A model generated the notes under the pieces. That model saw only the letters and a program-made list of their open reading frames with translations. It was not told the DNA's origin and made no database searches. The translations under genes were made by a program, and so were the position numbers. A DNA stretch of 64,000 bases. Source: Acidimicrobiia bacterium. GTDB lineage: Bacteria; Actinomycetota; Acidimicrobiia; IMCC26256; JAGNEX01. The stretch covers positions 1,146,001 through 1,210,000 of the forward strand of contig JACJWE010000001.1 in NCBI GenBank assembly GCA_020637365.1, in the 5' to 3' direction. The stretch's first letter is position 1. Each line of letters begins with the position of its first letter. Below are positions 16,819 through 25,314 of this stretch, piece after piece.

Positions 16819-18093
16819 TCAACCCAGGGGCGCTCCGTTCGCCGCGAGCGCTCCCCCGGGCAGTTGCTCGTCGTTCGTCCCCGGCTGCGGTGAAACGCGC
16901 AATGGTGGATCCGATGCCGAATACACAAAACCGGCGCCGATCAGATCGCCGACCGGAATTCGCCACGGCCCCGACCCCTCCGACTCTGCCGTCGCGGCAC
17001 GAAACGCGTTTGGGAACCGTCCTTGATGTAGGGCTCGGCGAAGCGCGCTCGGCGCAATCCCACATCTCTCGACCGCCTCGGCAACACTCATCGTCTCCGA
17101 CGACCAAGTCACCGCGGTCGTTCCGGTCAGATCAAGAACCGCTCCCTCGGAAGAATCACCCAATGCGTCGAGAGATTCACGCAGGGCCGCCATCTGGGAT
17201 TCGTTCATCTCACGTGTCAGCTCGCTATCGGGAATCACAGAACCGCGAGCCACAGGGGGATCGGATGCGGCGACCCCGTTCGAAGCCCCTTGACGTGTGC
17301 GACTTACCATCCCCATCGCAGCGCGTTGATGTGCGCTGATCGAGCGGGGCGGCAACGCTACTGCGCTCGGGGCCGGGGAAACCTCGGGGACCGTGTCCCG
17401 ATGCGGCGTGGATGCGGCGATGGGAGACGACCGAGTAGCAAAGTGGGCGGCGGGTTGTGGACCACCTGCAGGTGGTGGAGGCTCAAAGCCTTTCGGCCAC
17501 CGGGTTCGCGTGTCGTAGTAGATCCCTTCAACCTTTGAATCCGAGAGGTCTGCACGATGTAGATCTGTCCCCGCGAGGTTTGCCCCCGACAGATCCGCTG
17601 AGACCAAGATCGCTCGGTTGAGATCTGCTCGGGACAGATCGACCCCCCGGAGATCCGCGGACGTCAGATTCGCCCCCGAAAGATCTGCACGTCGGAGGTT
17701 CGCGTTCCGAAAATCCGTGCCCTGAAGGTCGGCCTTCACCAAGCTCGCGCCCGCCAGCTGCACGCCGGTGAAGTCGGCACGAAACCCGTCAACACCTCTC
17801 AGTTCACTTCCCGTCATATCCGCACCGGCAAGATTTGCCCGACGCAGCGATGCCTTCGTGAGATCGATTGGATTCATCTCGGCGCCGATCAGATCCGCGC
17901 CGGTGAAGTCGGCGCGGATCGCGACGGCACGGACCAATAGGGCTCCTGAGAGATTCGCCCGTCGGAGGTCTGCCCGGGTGAGATCTGCATTTGCAAGATC
18001 CGCCGCTACCAACTCGGCCCCTGAGAGATTCGCCCGGCGGAGATTGCCGCCGCCGAGATTCTTTCCCGATATGAGCCGTTCCCAGTTGTTCAT
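16819..18093 (-). CDS. Pentapeptide-repeat protein with C-terminal DNA-binding-like domain
   Basis: A 424-residue protein. Residues about 15-185 consist of roughly 33 tandem pentapeptides of the A(D/N)Lxx type (for example NLRRANLSGAEL), which fold into a right-handed quadrilateral beta-helix. A Pro/Ala-rich linker (about 200-310) follows. The C-terminal region (about 335-405) contains MSVAEAVERCGIAPSALRRA and, after a short gap, WRIPVGDLIGAGF, a pattern resembling excisionase/MerR-like helix-turn-helix domains of actinobacteria. Pentapeptide proteins can mimic DNA and bind gyrase; the added DNA-binding-like module is unusual. Neither role is shown directly. Confidence 0.8.
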   Translation of the reverse strand: MNNWERLISGKNLGGGNLRRANLSGAELVAADLANADLTRADLRRANLSGALLVRAVAIRADFTGADLIGAEMNPIDLTKASLRRANLAGADMTGSELRGVDGFRADFTGVQLAGASLVKADLQGTDFRNANLRRADLSGANLTSADLRGVDLSRADLNRAILVSADLSGANLAGTDLHRADLSDSKVEGIYYDTRTRWPKGFEPPPPAGGPQPAAHFATRSSPIAASTPHRDTVPEVSPAPSAVALPPRSISAHQRAAMGMVSRTRQGASNGVAASDPPVARGSVIPDSELTREMNESQMAALRESLDALGDSSEGAVLDLTGTTAVTWSSETMSVAEAVERCGIAPSALRRALHQGRFPNAFRAATAESEGSGPWRIPVGDLIGAGFVYSASDPPLRVSPQPGTNDEQLPGGALAANGAPLG

Positions 18094-18458
18094 GGGTGAG
18101 TACCTCTGCCGTGCCGCCTACCCGTGCGATCACGACATGATGTTCTTGATCTGGCTGGACCCCGCTACCCCTGCTCGATGCCGCATGTGGTCGCCTAACC
18201 CAGGCCACCCAACACCGACGCCATATCTGACAATATTGCATCCATCGGCGTTCATGCGAGATGCGCCGCGAAAATCGCATCCCTCCCGCAAGAACCGTCA
18301 AACGTCACCTCCGGTCGTTCTCCACCGTCCCGATGACCTTTCTCAGACCGGGTTCTGTGCGGGTTCCCACCCGCCGCACATCGGTCAGGGCCGTCTCCAC
18401 CCGCGTGGGTAAACCTCCGGCCGCAGGGTCTCAGGAATTGGCGAACGCGCCGATGCCG
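18094..18458. other. Gene-free interval with no convincing feature
   Basis: About 365 nt lie between the solute-binding lipoprotein and the pentapeptide-repeat gene, both on the minus strand. Short frames exist on both strands but lack start sites with ribosome-binding sequences and recognisable motifs. The stretch probably contains the promoter of the pentapeptide gene; I cannot place it. Confidence 0.4.
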
Positions 18459-19328
18459 CTACTTGGGTGACCGCGGAAGATCTGCGAGGACGGCAGCTTC
18501 GAACTGCATTCCGGCATCGGTCGACAACCACGCCTCCATAGCTTCGAGGCGATCATCACCGGCATCGGTCAGTGCTGCCAAGGCGTCACTCACCATCGAC
18601 GCATCGACGTCGAGCGTTTTGAGCCACTCATCAAATGCTGGGTTCGCTGCGAGGAAACCGGGGTTCGCAAGGACGTGCACATCGCTCGGTGCAGGAAGGA
18701 TCGCTGCCTCGTCCAAGAGATACACATCGTCGGACGCGGCTTGAGCGGAAGGCAACCACACCACTTCGATATCGACCGACGTCGGCATCCGCGAGGGAAG
18801 TTGGGCCGCGAGCGATGCGTGAACAAACTCGGCGTCAGGCCATCGCTCAGCAACGGCCTTCTCCAACCCGTCCACGACCGGCGAAGCCACCGGCAGCCCA
18901 ACCCTGTTTGGATCATCACCGGCGTCGGGTCGAGACCCCATCAGCGACCAGCCTGCGCGCAGCCAAACACCGAGATCCTGGACGGAGTCTTGAACCGTCT
19001 CGTAGACCAGGCGGTCACGATCAGCGACGTAACCACCAAAGAACACATCTGCTTCGCCGCGAGCGAGGCGAGCGTAGGCGGCCGAAGGGCCGCCAGCGAC
19101 GATCTCGACGTCGAGGCCCGCGGCATCGAGCGCAGCGGCGACGGAATATGCCATCGCTTGCGTTTCTTGGCGCCCATCGACCACGGCGATACGCACCTCG
19201 GGCACGGCATCGACCGTCTCTGTGCATGACGCCAACAGGAACACGACGATGCCGAGCATCATGACCGAAGCAATTCGGAAAGCTCCCACGAACCTCTTTT
19301 CGAGCATCGACCGAGCAGGCTGGGTCAT
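18459..19328 (-). CDS. Solute-binding lipoprotein (OpuAC/glycine-betaine-like)
   Basis: A protein of about 289 residues with a signal peptide ending in the lipobox LLASC, followed by VRIAVVDGRQETQAMAYSVAAAL, typical of the first lobe of substrate-binding proteins for quaternary amines. ARGEADVFFGGYVADRD corresponds to the segment where relatives hold the ligand. No permease or ATPase gene is adjacent, so it is an orphan binding protein in this window. The start is uncertain: ATG 19328 and a further in-frame ATG 21 nt downstream are both possible, and neither has a strong ribosome-binding site. Confidence 0.7.
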   Translation of the reverse strand: MTQPARSMLEKRFVGAFRIASVMMLGIVVFLLASCTETVDAVPEVRIAVVDGRQETQAMAYSVAAALDAAGLDVEIVAGGPSAAYARLARGEADVFFGGYVADRDRLVYETVQDSVQDLGVWLRAGWSLMGSRPDAGDDPNRVGLPVASPVVDGLEKAVAERWPDAEFVHASLAAQLPSRMPTSVDIEVVWLPSAQAASDDVYLLDEAAILPAPSDVHVLANPGFLAANPAFDEWLKTLDVDASMVSDALAALTDAGDDRLEAMEAWLSTDAGMQFEAAVLADLPRSPK

Positions 19329-19451
19329 GCTAGCTCGGCGATGCGAGCCCACCGAGCTGGGTATGAAGACCTCAGCTGCTTTCCGAGCGGACGAGGGTGC
19401 CGACGCAAGGCGCCGCCCATTGAGGTGCGTTCAGAGTGCGCCATGAAAACG

Positions 19452-19472
19452 GGGCGGGCCGTCGGCCCGCCC
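19452..19472 (-). terminator. Intrinsic terminator downstream of the XRE regulator
   Basis: A perfect 9-bp GC stem, GGGCGGGCC-GTC-GGCCCGCCC, lies 18 nt beyond the stop of the gene ending at 19491. On the minus strand it is followed by GTTTTC, a short U-tract. Confidence 0.75.
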
Positions 19473-19490
19473 ACAGGTTGCGACGTCTGC

Positions 19491-20129
19491 TTAAAGGTCG
19501 ACGAGGCGCTTGTCTTGGCCGAACTGCTCGACGAACTGGCGAGCAGAGGCTGCTGCCGCCTTTTCCAGAACTGGGGCAAGACCAGGCGCCGCTGTCTGAG
19601 CCATCTGTGCCAAAGCCTCGAGCTCTTTCGGGCTCGCAAGGTAGGTCAAGCTTCGGTACACGTACTTCGCGATCGCACCGGGATCGGCCGCGTCGGCAGT
19701 GCCGTTCATGCCATATGGCTTGACTTCCAAACGGCTCCTGCGCGGGCGCGTACCACCCCGGGAAAATGTTGCCGCCTCGCTCGTGAGTTGGTTGAGCACC
19801 TCTCCGATTTCACGATCGGATTCGGGGGTTTCGGTCGCTTGTGACGCAAGCTCATCGAGACGTTTGATGGCACGGACGGCGTGTGGGTTGCTCGGAACAC
19901 CGCGACGCCCCCGCGACAGTTGCGAAATGGTCGGCTGGGAAAGCCCGATCAGCTGACTCATATCCGACTGCGTCAGATGCAGTTTGGTCTGGATGCGAGC
20001 AATCACCTTGCCCAGCACTTCGCCGAATTCGGCCTGCTGTGCATCCAGGTTGCGCTCCTCTTGGGGATCCGCTGTCCGGTCCTGAATCAGGTTGGTCTCG
20101 ATAACAACGTTCTCGTCAACGGTTGTCAT
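19491..20129 (-). CDS. XRE-family helix-turn-helix regulator
   Basis: A 212-residue DNA-binding protein. The HTH (about residues 48-75) reads LTQSDMSQLIGLSQPTISQL and is followed by SRGRRGVP, a classical Cro/CI-type recognition region. The remaining 130 residues are largely helical and probably mediate dimerisation or ligand sensing. GGAGGAGAG lies upstream of ATG 20129. The start overlaps (ATGA) the stop of a short upstream frame, which may couple their translation. It has its own terminator and faces a 700-nt gene-poor region, so autoregulation from that region is plausible. Confidence 0.85.
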   Translation of the reverse strand: MTTVDENVVIETNLIQDRTADPQEERNLDAQQAEFGEVLGKVIARIQTKLHLTQSDMSQLIGLSQPTISQLSRGRRGVPSNPHAVRAIKRLDELASQATETPESDREIGEVLNQLTSEAATFSRGGTRPRRSRLEVKPYGMNGTADAADPGAIAKYVYRSLTYLASPKELEALAQMAQTAAPGLAPVLEKAAAASARQFVEQFGQDKRLVDL

Positions 20130-20344
20130 TTGGTTTGGCTCTCCTCCGCTTTTTTCTGGGCATCCGCCCAGTTGACTGACCCGGCCCCGGTCATATTCGA
20201 GTCGGCAAGGCCGACACCGGTTCGCCGTGGTTCACGCCATGCGAGCCGCCCGTCGCCACACCCCGGCAAGCTGCGAACCGACCTGGTGTCGTACCCATAG
20301 AACAATGAGCACCCGCCGACAACAGGCCTACGGAGCGCAACCAA
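20126..20344 (-). CDS. Possible short frame coupled to the XRE regulator
   Basis: A 72-codon frame whose TGA overlaps the ATG of the XRE gene (ATGA). Its C-terminal portion (NMTGAGSVNWADAQKKAEES) looks protein-like, and the ribosome-binding site of the XRE gene lies inside it. The N-terminal part is less convincing, so the true start may be an internal ATG 22 codons from the end. It could be a leader peptide or non-coding. Confidence 0.3.
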   Translation of the reverse strand: MVALRRPVVGGCSLFYGYDTRSVRSLPGCGDGRLAWREPRRTGVGLADSNMTGAGSVNWADAQKKAEESQTK

Positions 20345-20500
20345 GGAGGTGAAGTCTGATTGACCTTGTCACCAATCAAAATCGCCCCTCCAGTCACCCT
20401 CGATCGCAACTTGACGAATAGTACAATAGACGCTCGCAGGCCACACACAAATGATTTTCCAACATGCCGGACATCACTTGTGGTGCGATTTGCAACATGA
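20343..20500 (+). CDS. Possible 46-residue frame behind a perfect Shine-Dalgarno sequence
   Basis: AAGGAGGTGA (20343-20352) is a 10-nt perfect complement of the 16S rRNA 3' end, the strongest in the window. TTG at 20360 lies 7 nt downstream and opens a 46-codon frame ending at TGA 20498-20500. The predicted peptide begins MTLSPIKIAPPVTLD and has no recognised domain; codon use is AT-richer than neighbouring genes. It could be a real small gene, a remnant of a transferred gene, or coincidence. Confidence 0.25.
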
Positions 20501-20690
20501 GGCCCGATACTAGTCAGACGCCAGATATTGGCAAATGTCGCGCTGAAGAATAATTACATCTCTTAAGACACCGTATTGATACTTCAATCGACACCCGTGG
20601 AGGCGCCAAAATGCCACGTGGGGTGGTTGGCGCAGCTCGCAAGCACCCTTGAGACTCGAACCGAGTTGCAATATGAGACCACAAGGTCTC
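20490..20690. repeat. Imperfect 15-bp repeat and two adjacent hairpins in the 20.13-20.84 kb gap
   Basis: TTGCAACATGAGGCC (20490-20504) recurs as TTGCAATATGAGACC (20666-20680), with two mismatches, 176 nt apart. The second copy is flanked by two small stem-loops: ACTCG-aac-CGAGT (20654-20666) and GAGACC-acaa-GGTCTC (20675-20690). The interval up to 20835 contains no convincing gene. Its AT content is visibly higher than that of surrounding genes, so it may be a regulatory or transferred segment. Confidence 0.4.
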
Positions 20691-20835
20691 GACGGCACAT
20701 CACGCCAAGGAACCCAACGAATACCCTGATGCTTCGCACGCGCTGACCACACGGCGAATAATCGATATCGCATTCACTGAGTGCCGAGTCCGCCGACATG
20801 GCGACATTCCCAGACGGTGCAACCCTCGCCGCGCG

Positions 20836-21615
20836 CTATCCCCAACGACTCTGAGCGACGATCACGGCGAGCCCAAGAAGCAGGATGGTCGAAAGCACCA
20901 GCGCCGCCGTCTGAGTCCTCGAATCGGACTTATTGACCATCAGGAGACCTCCGGCGATCAGACCGCCGAGGAAGCCACCAAGATGTCCACCGATCGAGAT
21001 GTTGGCCCCCACGAAGGTGAACACCAAGTTGAGCACCATGACTCCACCGAGGCCGGACCGCCAAATATCGATGTTGTGGTACCGCTGGACGGCGATCAGC
21101 ACACCCATCAACCCAAAGATGGCACCGGATGCACCGACGGTAGGTGTTCCGGGGTTGGTCAAGGCGACGACGCCGAGCGAACCACTTGCAAGTGACACGG
21201 CGTAAAGGCCCAGAAATCGAGCGGTGCCGAGGCGCGCCTCGATGGCTTCGCCCCAGAGAAACAGCGCCCACATGTTGAAGGCCAAGTGCAACAGACCCGC
21301 GTGCAGAAAGGCGCTCGTGATCAGGCGCCACCACTCACCATCCGCAACCTGGCGCACCGTGAGCCAACCATCTGGATCGAGGTTGAAAACCTGAGCAGCG
21401 ATAAACGCTACGACGTTTGCGACAACCAGCGCGCGAGTAGCTACCGGCTGGTTGTACAAACTTCTTACGGTCCGAATCTTTTGCCCGCCTCGCCGCTGAC
21501 AGTCTTGGCAGTGATACCCCACGGGCGCTGACACCATGCAGTCTGCACAGATCGGTTTGCCACAGCGCTGACAGGTGACTCCGGTCGGGCGATCGGGGTG
21601 ACGCGCACAGTTCAC
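20836..21615 (-). CDS. Rhomboid family intramembrane serine protease with N-terminal zinc finger
   Basis: A 259-residue membrane protein from GTG 21615 (GAGGA upstream). The first 45 residues hold a B-box-like zinc finger: CARHPDRPTGVTCQRCGK, then CADCM and CQDCQ. Six membrane segments follow. HLAFNMWALFLWG is the conserved loop-1 region with the structural His/Asn, GASGAIFGL carries the catalytic Ser, and the catalytic His is in ISIGGHLGGFLGG. All active-site residues are present, so it should cleave transmembrane substrates. Cytosolic zinc fingers on rhomboids are common in actinobacteria. Confidence 0.93.
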   Translation of the reverse strand: MNCARHPDRPTGVTCQRCGKPICADCMVSAPVGYHCQDCQRRGGQKIRTVRSLYNQPVATRALVVANVVAFIAAQVFNLDPDGWLTVRQVADGEWWRLITSAFLHAGLLHLAFNMWALFLWGEAIEARLGTARFLGLYAVSLASGSLGVVALTNPGTPTVGASGAIFGLMGVLIAVQRYHNIDIWRSGLGGVMVLNLVFTFVGANISIGGHLGGFLGGLIAGGLLMVNKSDSRTQTAALVLSTILLLGLAVIVAQSRWG

Positions 21616-21645
21616 GTAAATATCCTCGGCAGAGCAGGCGCGGAC

Positions 21646-23511
21646 CTAGAGCCGAATCGACCCGTCGATAACCCGTTGATAGGTGCTGGCATCCAATTCG
21701 ATGTAGCTCTCCGTGGCAGGGTCGAAAACAAACATCTGATCTTCCACGAGCCCAGGATCAAAACCTTGGGTTACCAGATCGACCTTGCGGTGTTTGAACG
21801 TGCCGGTCACCTCGACCTCGGCGGCGTGGCGCAAGAACTTCGGCCGGGCATACGTCGGCAGGTGTTCAGCCATCGCAGAGGCAAAATCGGTCAGATCAAA
21901 CTCCTGATCGATGACGATCAACGCCATGCCCGCACGCCCATCGCCGCCGGGCACCTCGACGCCATAGACCGTGCTCTCGAGAACACCGCCTTGAATCCCG
22001 ATGACCTCTGCGACCTCAGCGGTCGAGACGTTCTCACCCTTCCATCGGAACGTATCCCCTGCTCGATCCACGAAATAGAAGTAACCCTCCTTATCGATCT
22101 TGGCGAGGTCTCCCGACCGGAACCAGGCATCCCCATCGGAAAAGGCGTTGCGCAGAATCTTCTTCTCGGTCGCTTCGGGATCGGAGTACCGCTGAATCGC
22201 CATCGGATGATTCTTCGAGGACGGAATTTTTCCAATCAATTCGCCAGCTTTACCGGGAGGGCATTCGATGCAACGTCCCGTCGAGGCGTCACGAACGACA
22301 TCCTCGGTTTCAAGGTCGTACTCGACGACCTTGATGGGGAACAACGGCCGGGTCGCGGTCGGGATCCACCCCATCGCTCCGATATGACCATCCAGGTTCC
22401 ACAAACCGATGTTGCCCTCAGTTGCACCGTAAAACTCATAGATCTCCTCGATGCCGAACCGCTCGACGAACTTCGGCCACACATCGGGGCGGAGCCCGTT
22501 GCCGACGATGTAACGGATGCTGTGGGCTTTGTCATTGTCCTGAGGTTCGGCGGTCACCAGGTAGCGACACAATTCGCCGATGTATTGAAAGACCGTGATG
22601 CCGTATTCTCGACAGTCATCCCAGAACTCGCTGCGCGAAAACTTTGGCCGCAGCACGATGGTGGCACCGCTGATCCAGCTCGCACCGACACCGCAGAGCA
22701 AACCAGCGGTGTGGTAAAGCGGAAGTACTACATACATGCGATCGTCCTCTTGAAGAGGAGCGATTGCGGCGAACACGCCAGCGAGGCGGGTCATGCGCGA
22801 ATGGGTGATCTCAACGGCCTTCGGATTGCCGGTCGTGCCCGATGTGTAGATGTACACCGCGACGTCGTGTTCGGTCAGCCCGGAACGATGATCGGCACCC
22901 GGGCGTTCTGGTGACGCCTCGGACAAGCCTTCGGTGATGTCGTTAATCACATCGAGCCCCGGGGCCGACCCGTCGACCGACCAGATCGGTGTTTCAACTT
23001 CGGCGAGCACCGTTTCGAGGTTGGGCAGCGTGTCGTCGCCGACCAACACCAACTTGGCATCTGCGAGGGTCAAGGAGTGGATGAGGGGATTCCCGGTCAG
23101 GTTGTAGTTGATCAGCGCCGAGACCACACCCACCTTGGCGAAACCGAAGACGGCGAAGAGAAATTCGGGCCGGTTCGTCAACATGACAGCGACCCGGTCA
23201 CCGGCCTGTAACCCATTCGCGAGGGCCCAGTTGGCGTACCGGTTGGCCTCTTGGTCCCACTCGGCAAATGTCCACGACGCGTGCTGATCGGTGGTGGTCA
23301 GCACGGCGAGCCGCTCAGGCGTCGCGTCCACTCGGGCTTCGAAGGCGTCGGCAAGGTTGGTATGGCGGGGCTTGCCAGGCATCGGCAAGGTTGCCTTAGC
23401 GATACGCGCATATGCGGTGGAATAACGCATCTCCCGTTGGAGTCGTCCCACAAGACTGCTTCGGCGGCGAGCGTCGAGCATGTTGAACTTGCCGAGCTGT
23501 GGAATCTTCAT
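21646..23511 (-). CDS. Long-chain acyl-CoA synthetase (FadD6/FATP-like)
   Basis: A 621-residue AMP-forming enzyme of the very-long-chain acyl-CoA synthetase group. YIYTSGTTGNPKAVEITHSR is the AMP-binding P-loop, EFYGATEGN the adenylate-binding motif, and SGDLAKIDKEGYFYFVDR, GDTFRWKGENVST and TGTFKHRK (catalytic Lys near the C-terminus) complete the set. It activates fatty acids, possibly coupled to their uptake. The start ATG 23511 has GGAG 12 nt upstream. Three 18-bp tandem repeats lie only 18 nt upstream of this start. Confidence 0.92.
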   Translation of the reverse strand: MKIPQLGKFNMLDARRRSSLVGRLQREMRYSTAYARIAKATLPMPGKPRHTNLADAFEARVDATPERLAVLTTTDQHASWTFAEWDQEANRYANWALANGLQAGDRVAVMLTNRPEFLFAVFGFAKVGVVSALINYNLTGNPLIHSLTLADAKLVLVGDDTLPNLETVLAEVETPIWSVDGSAPGLDVINDITEGLSEASPERPGADHRSGLTEHDVAVYIYTSGTTGNPKAVEITHSRMTRLAGVFAAIAPLQEDDRMYVVLPLYHTAGLLCGVGASWISGATIVLRPKFSRSEFWDDCREYGITVFQYIGELCRYLVTAEPQDNDKAHSIRYIVGNGLRPDVWPKFVERFGIEEIYEFYGATEGNIGLWNLDGHIGAMGWIPTATRPLFPIKVVEYDLETEDVVRDASTGRCIECPPGKAGELIGKIPSSKNHPMAIQRYSDPEATEKKILRNAFSDGDAWFRSGDLAKIDKEGYFYFVDRAGDTFRWKGENVSTAEVAEVIGIQGGVLESTVYGVEVPGGDGRAGMALIVIDQEFDLTDFASAMAEHLPTYARPKFLRHAAEVEVTGTFKHRKVDLVTQGFDPGLVEDQMFVFDPATESYIELDASTYQRVIDGSIRL

Positions 23512-23528
23512 CGAGGTACCGCTCCTAC

Positions 23529-23601
23529 AATCTGGGGTTCCAGGCAAATCTGGGGTTCGAGGTAAATCTGGGGTTCGAGGCCGCTATATGGGTTCTAGGC
23601 C
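23529..23601. repeat. 18-bp tandem repeat upstream of the acyl-CoA synthetase gene
   Basis: Three copies of AATCTGGGGTTCsAGGyM occupy 23529-23546, 23547-23564 and 23565-23582. A degenerate fourth copy (containing ATGGGTTCTAGGCC) runs to about 23601. The repeats lie in the leader or promoter of the acyl-CoA synthetase gene (minus strand) and in the 390-nt interval shared with the divergent HxlR regulator gene. The rest of that interval (23602-23903) shows no gene. Confidence 0.75.
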
Positions 23602-23903
23602 GTTAACGGGTGCCTTTGAGCGCTCCGAGGCGCGGGCATCGCGACCGTCAACCGCTGCACTGACGTCTGCATCGGCGTCGGTGTCGAAGCATCGTATCGG
23701 CACCTGGTCACCGTTTGCTGTAAGTGGATCGGCGTGCACCGAGTTGCAGGCCGCCAACGATCACCGTTGCATCCCACAACGGGCACCACTGAAGTTGCAC
23801 AGACTGCGTTGTTTGGAGCAACTTTCTAGACATGTCGCGATGACCGAGCGAACATCGTGCCCGACGCCCCAACGTGTGCGCTCAACTGGACCAGGAAGCC
23901 TCG

Positions 23904-24386
23904 ATGAGCGATTCCTCACGAGTCGCCAGCGCAACAACGGCGACACCGAACGACAGCCCCAGCCTCTCAGAGCGCCCATCATCGGCCGTCGCTGCGTCGT
24001 TGGAGGTGATCGGAGAACGCTGGTCATTGTTGATCGTGCGAGAGGCATTCCTTGGAGCGCGCCGCTTCGAGGAGTTTCAGGCCCGACTCGGTATTGCACG
24101 CAACATGTTGGCGACCAGACTCAAGTCGCTCGTCGCCGCAAAAGTGTTAAACAAGCGCAAGTACCAGGATCGCCCCGCCCGCTATGAGTATCGGTTGACC
24201 CAACGCGGCGCCGACCTGGCGCCCATGCTGTTGGCGCTCGACACCTGGGGCGCCAAATACCTCGGCGCCTCGACGACCGGTTTCATTCACGTCCCCTGCG
24301 GCTCGGTCGCCGGTTCGTCGACGGTCTGTGCACAGTGCGGTCAGCCGATCAGCGCTTTTGATATGGCCCTCATCGATGAGACCTAG
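23904..24386 (+). CDS. HxlR-family winged-helix transcriptional regulator
   Basis: A 160-residue regulator. IGERWSLLIVREAFLGARRFEEFQ is the diagnostic HxlR start of the winged helix, followed by LGIARNMLATRLKSLV (recognition helix) and YEYRLTQRG (wing). The C-terminal tail contains CGSVAGSSTVCAQCG, a Cys-rich knuckle seen in some HxlR proteins. ATG 23904 has AGGAAG upstream. Being divergent from the acyl-CoA synthetase and overlapping the hydrolase gene tail by 4 nt, it may control lipid-related genes on either side. Confidence 0.88.
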   Translation: MSDSSRVASATTATPNDSPSLSERPSSAVAASLEVIGERWSLLIVREAFLGARRFEEFQARLGIARNMLATRLKSLVAAKVLNKRKYQDRPARYEYRLTQRGADLAPMLLALDTWGAKYLGASTTGFIHVPCGSVAGSSTVCAQCGQPISAFDMALIDET

Positions 24387-25213
24387 CGTTTCTCCATCAA
24401 CCCCACCTGTTCGCGGATCCAACCGATCATCTCATCGACGATCTCGGGGCCCTCTGGCTCGTTGAACATCTCATGGCGAAGGCCCGGTTTGGTTCGCCGC
24501 TCCACGACGTCGACCGATTCGAGACGCTCGGTGAAACTCGCAGGGACCAACTCGTCATCTTGTCCATGCAGTACCAGGGTGGGGATCCTCAGACGGTGAC
24601 ATTCGGCCTGAGCGGCGTTCATCGTCGTCAGAAGCATCGCTCCCAGACCGGTGGTCGACGACGTCTCGACCAGCTCATCGGCAAAATACGCCTCGCCGAC
24701 CCGTGGGTCGCGTGAAAGCTGTTCGCCGCTGATGTCGAGCGGGATTGCGAGCTTCGGCAATACCTTGGCGAGATACGGGGTGAGAAAACGCTTCCAAGGC
24801 GTGATCGCGGCGTCGAGCGCTGGTGCACTCAGGACTAACAAATCCGGTGGTGGGCGGTCGCTGAGGGCGTAGCTGAGGGAAAGCAGGCCGCCCATCGAGT
24901 GCCCCACCAGAACGGTCGGCACGCCCGCCTCGCCAGCCCGCCCAAGGCCGCACTCGATCTGATCCAGATAGCGGTCCGCTGAGTCGACATAGGCGCGGCG
25001 CCCGTCCGATCCGCCGAAGCCAAACAGATCGATTGCGCTCGCGTTGATCCCGTTATCGACCATTTGCTGGGCGACATGTTGATATCGACCTGAATGCTCT
25101 CCAATGCCGTGGACGATCAGCGCTGACGCCCACGGTTGAGCGGCTTCCCAAGTGCGCCGGACCTCGTGGTGCCCGTCCTCGGTCGTTGCATGCTCGACAA
25201 CCCAGCTGGCCAT
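24383..25213 (-). CDS. Alpha/beta hydrolase (monoacylglycerol lipase-like)
   Basis: A 276-residue serine hydrolase. ALIVHGIGEHSGRYQHVA is the characteristic oxyanion-hole segment of monoglyceride lipases/lysophospholipases, and VGHSMGGLLSL holds the nucleophile Ser. VLHGQDDELVP supplies the acid and GLRHEMFNEPE the catalytic His. I prefer ATG 25213 to the in-frame upstream codon at 25321 because AAGGGG precedes it and homology starts there. It converges with the HxlR gene with a 4-nt overlap. Confidence 0.9.
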   Translation of the reverse strand: MASWVVEHATTEDGHHEVRRTWEAAQPWASALIVHGIGEHSGRYQHVAQQMVDNGINASAIDLFGFGGSDGRRAYVDSADRYLDQIECGLGRAGEAGVPTVLVGHSMGGLLSLSYALSDRPPPDLLVLSAPALDAAITPWKRFLTPYLAKVLPKLAIPLDISGEQLSRDPRVGEAYFADELVETSSTTGLGAMLLTTMNAAQAECHRLRIPTLVLHGQDDELVPASFTERLESVDVVERRTKPGLRHEMFNEPEGPEIVDEMIGWIREQVGLMEKR

Positions 25214-25314
25214 AGCGAATCCCCTTCTCCACCGAAGCGTGTACCCTAGATCGGACAGTTCGTCACGTACTGCATGGGTCTCAGCAGGTACAACTCGGGG
25301 GAAAGTAGATACGG

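Noticed and set aside
20651..20666. tRNA-like T-arm (GGTTCGAGTCTC on the minus strand)
   Set aside because: The flanking bases do not form a T-stem, anticodon arm or acceptor stem; the match is better explained by the small ACTCG/CGAGT hairpin.
21598..22914. 438-codon open frame on the plus strand
   Set aside because: It is antisense to the well-conserved acyl-CoA synthetase and has no recognisable motif.
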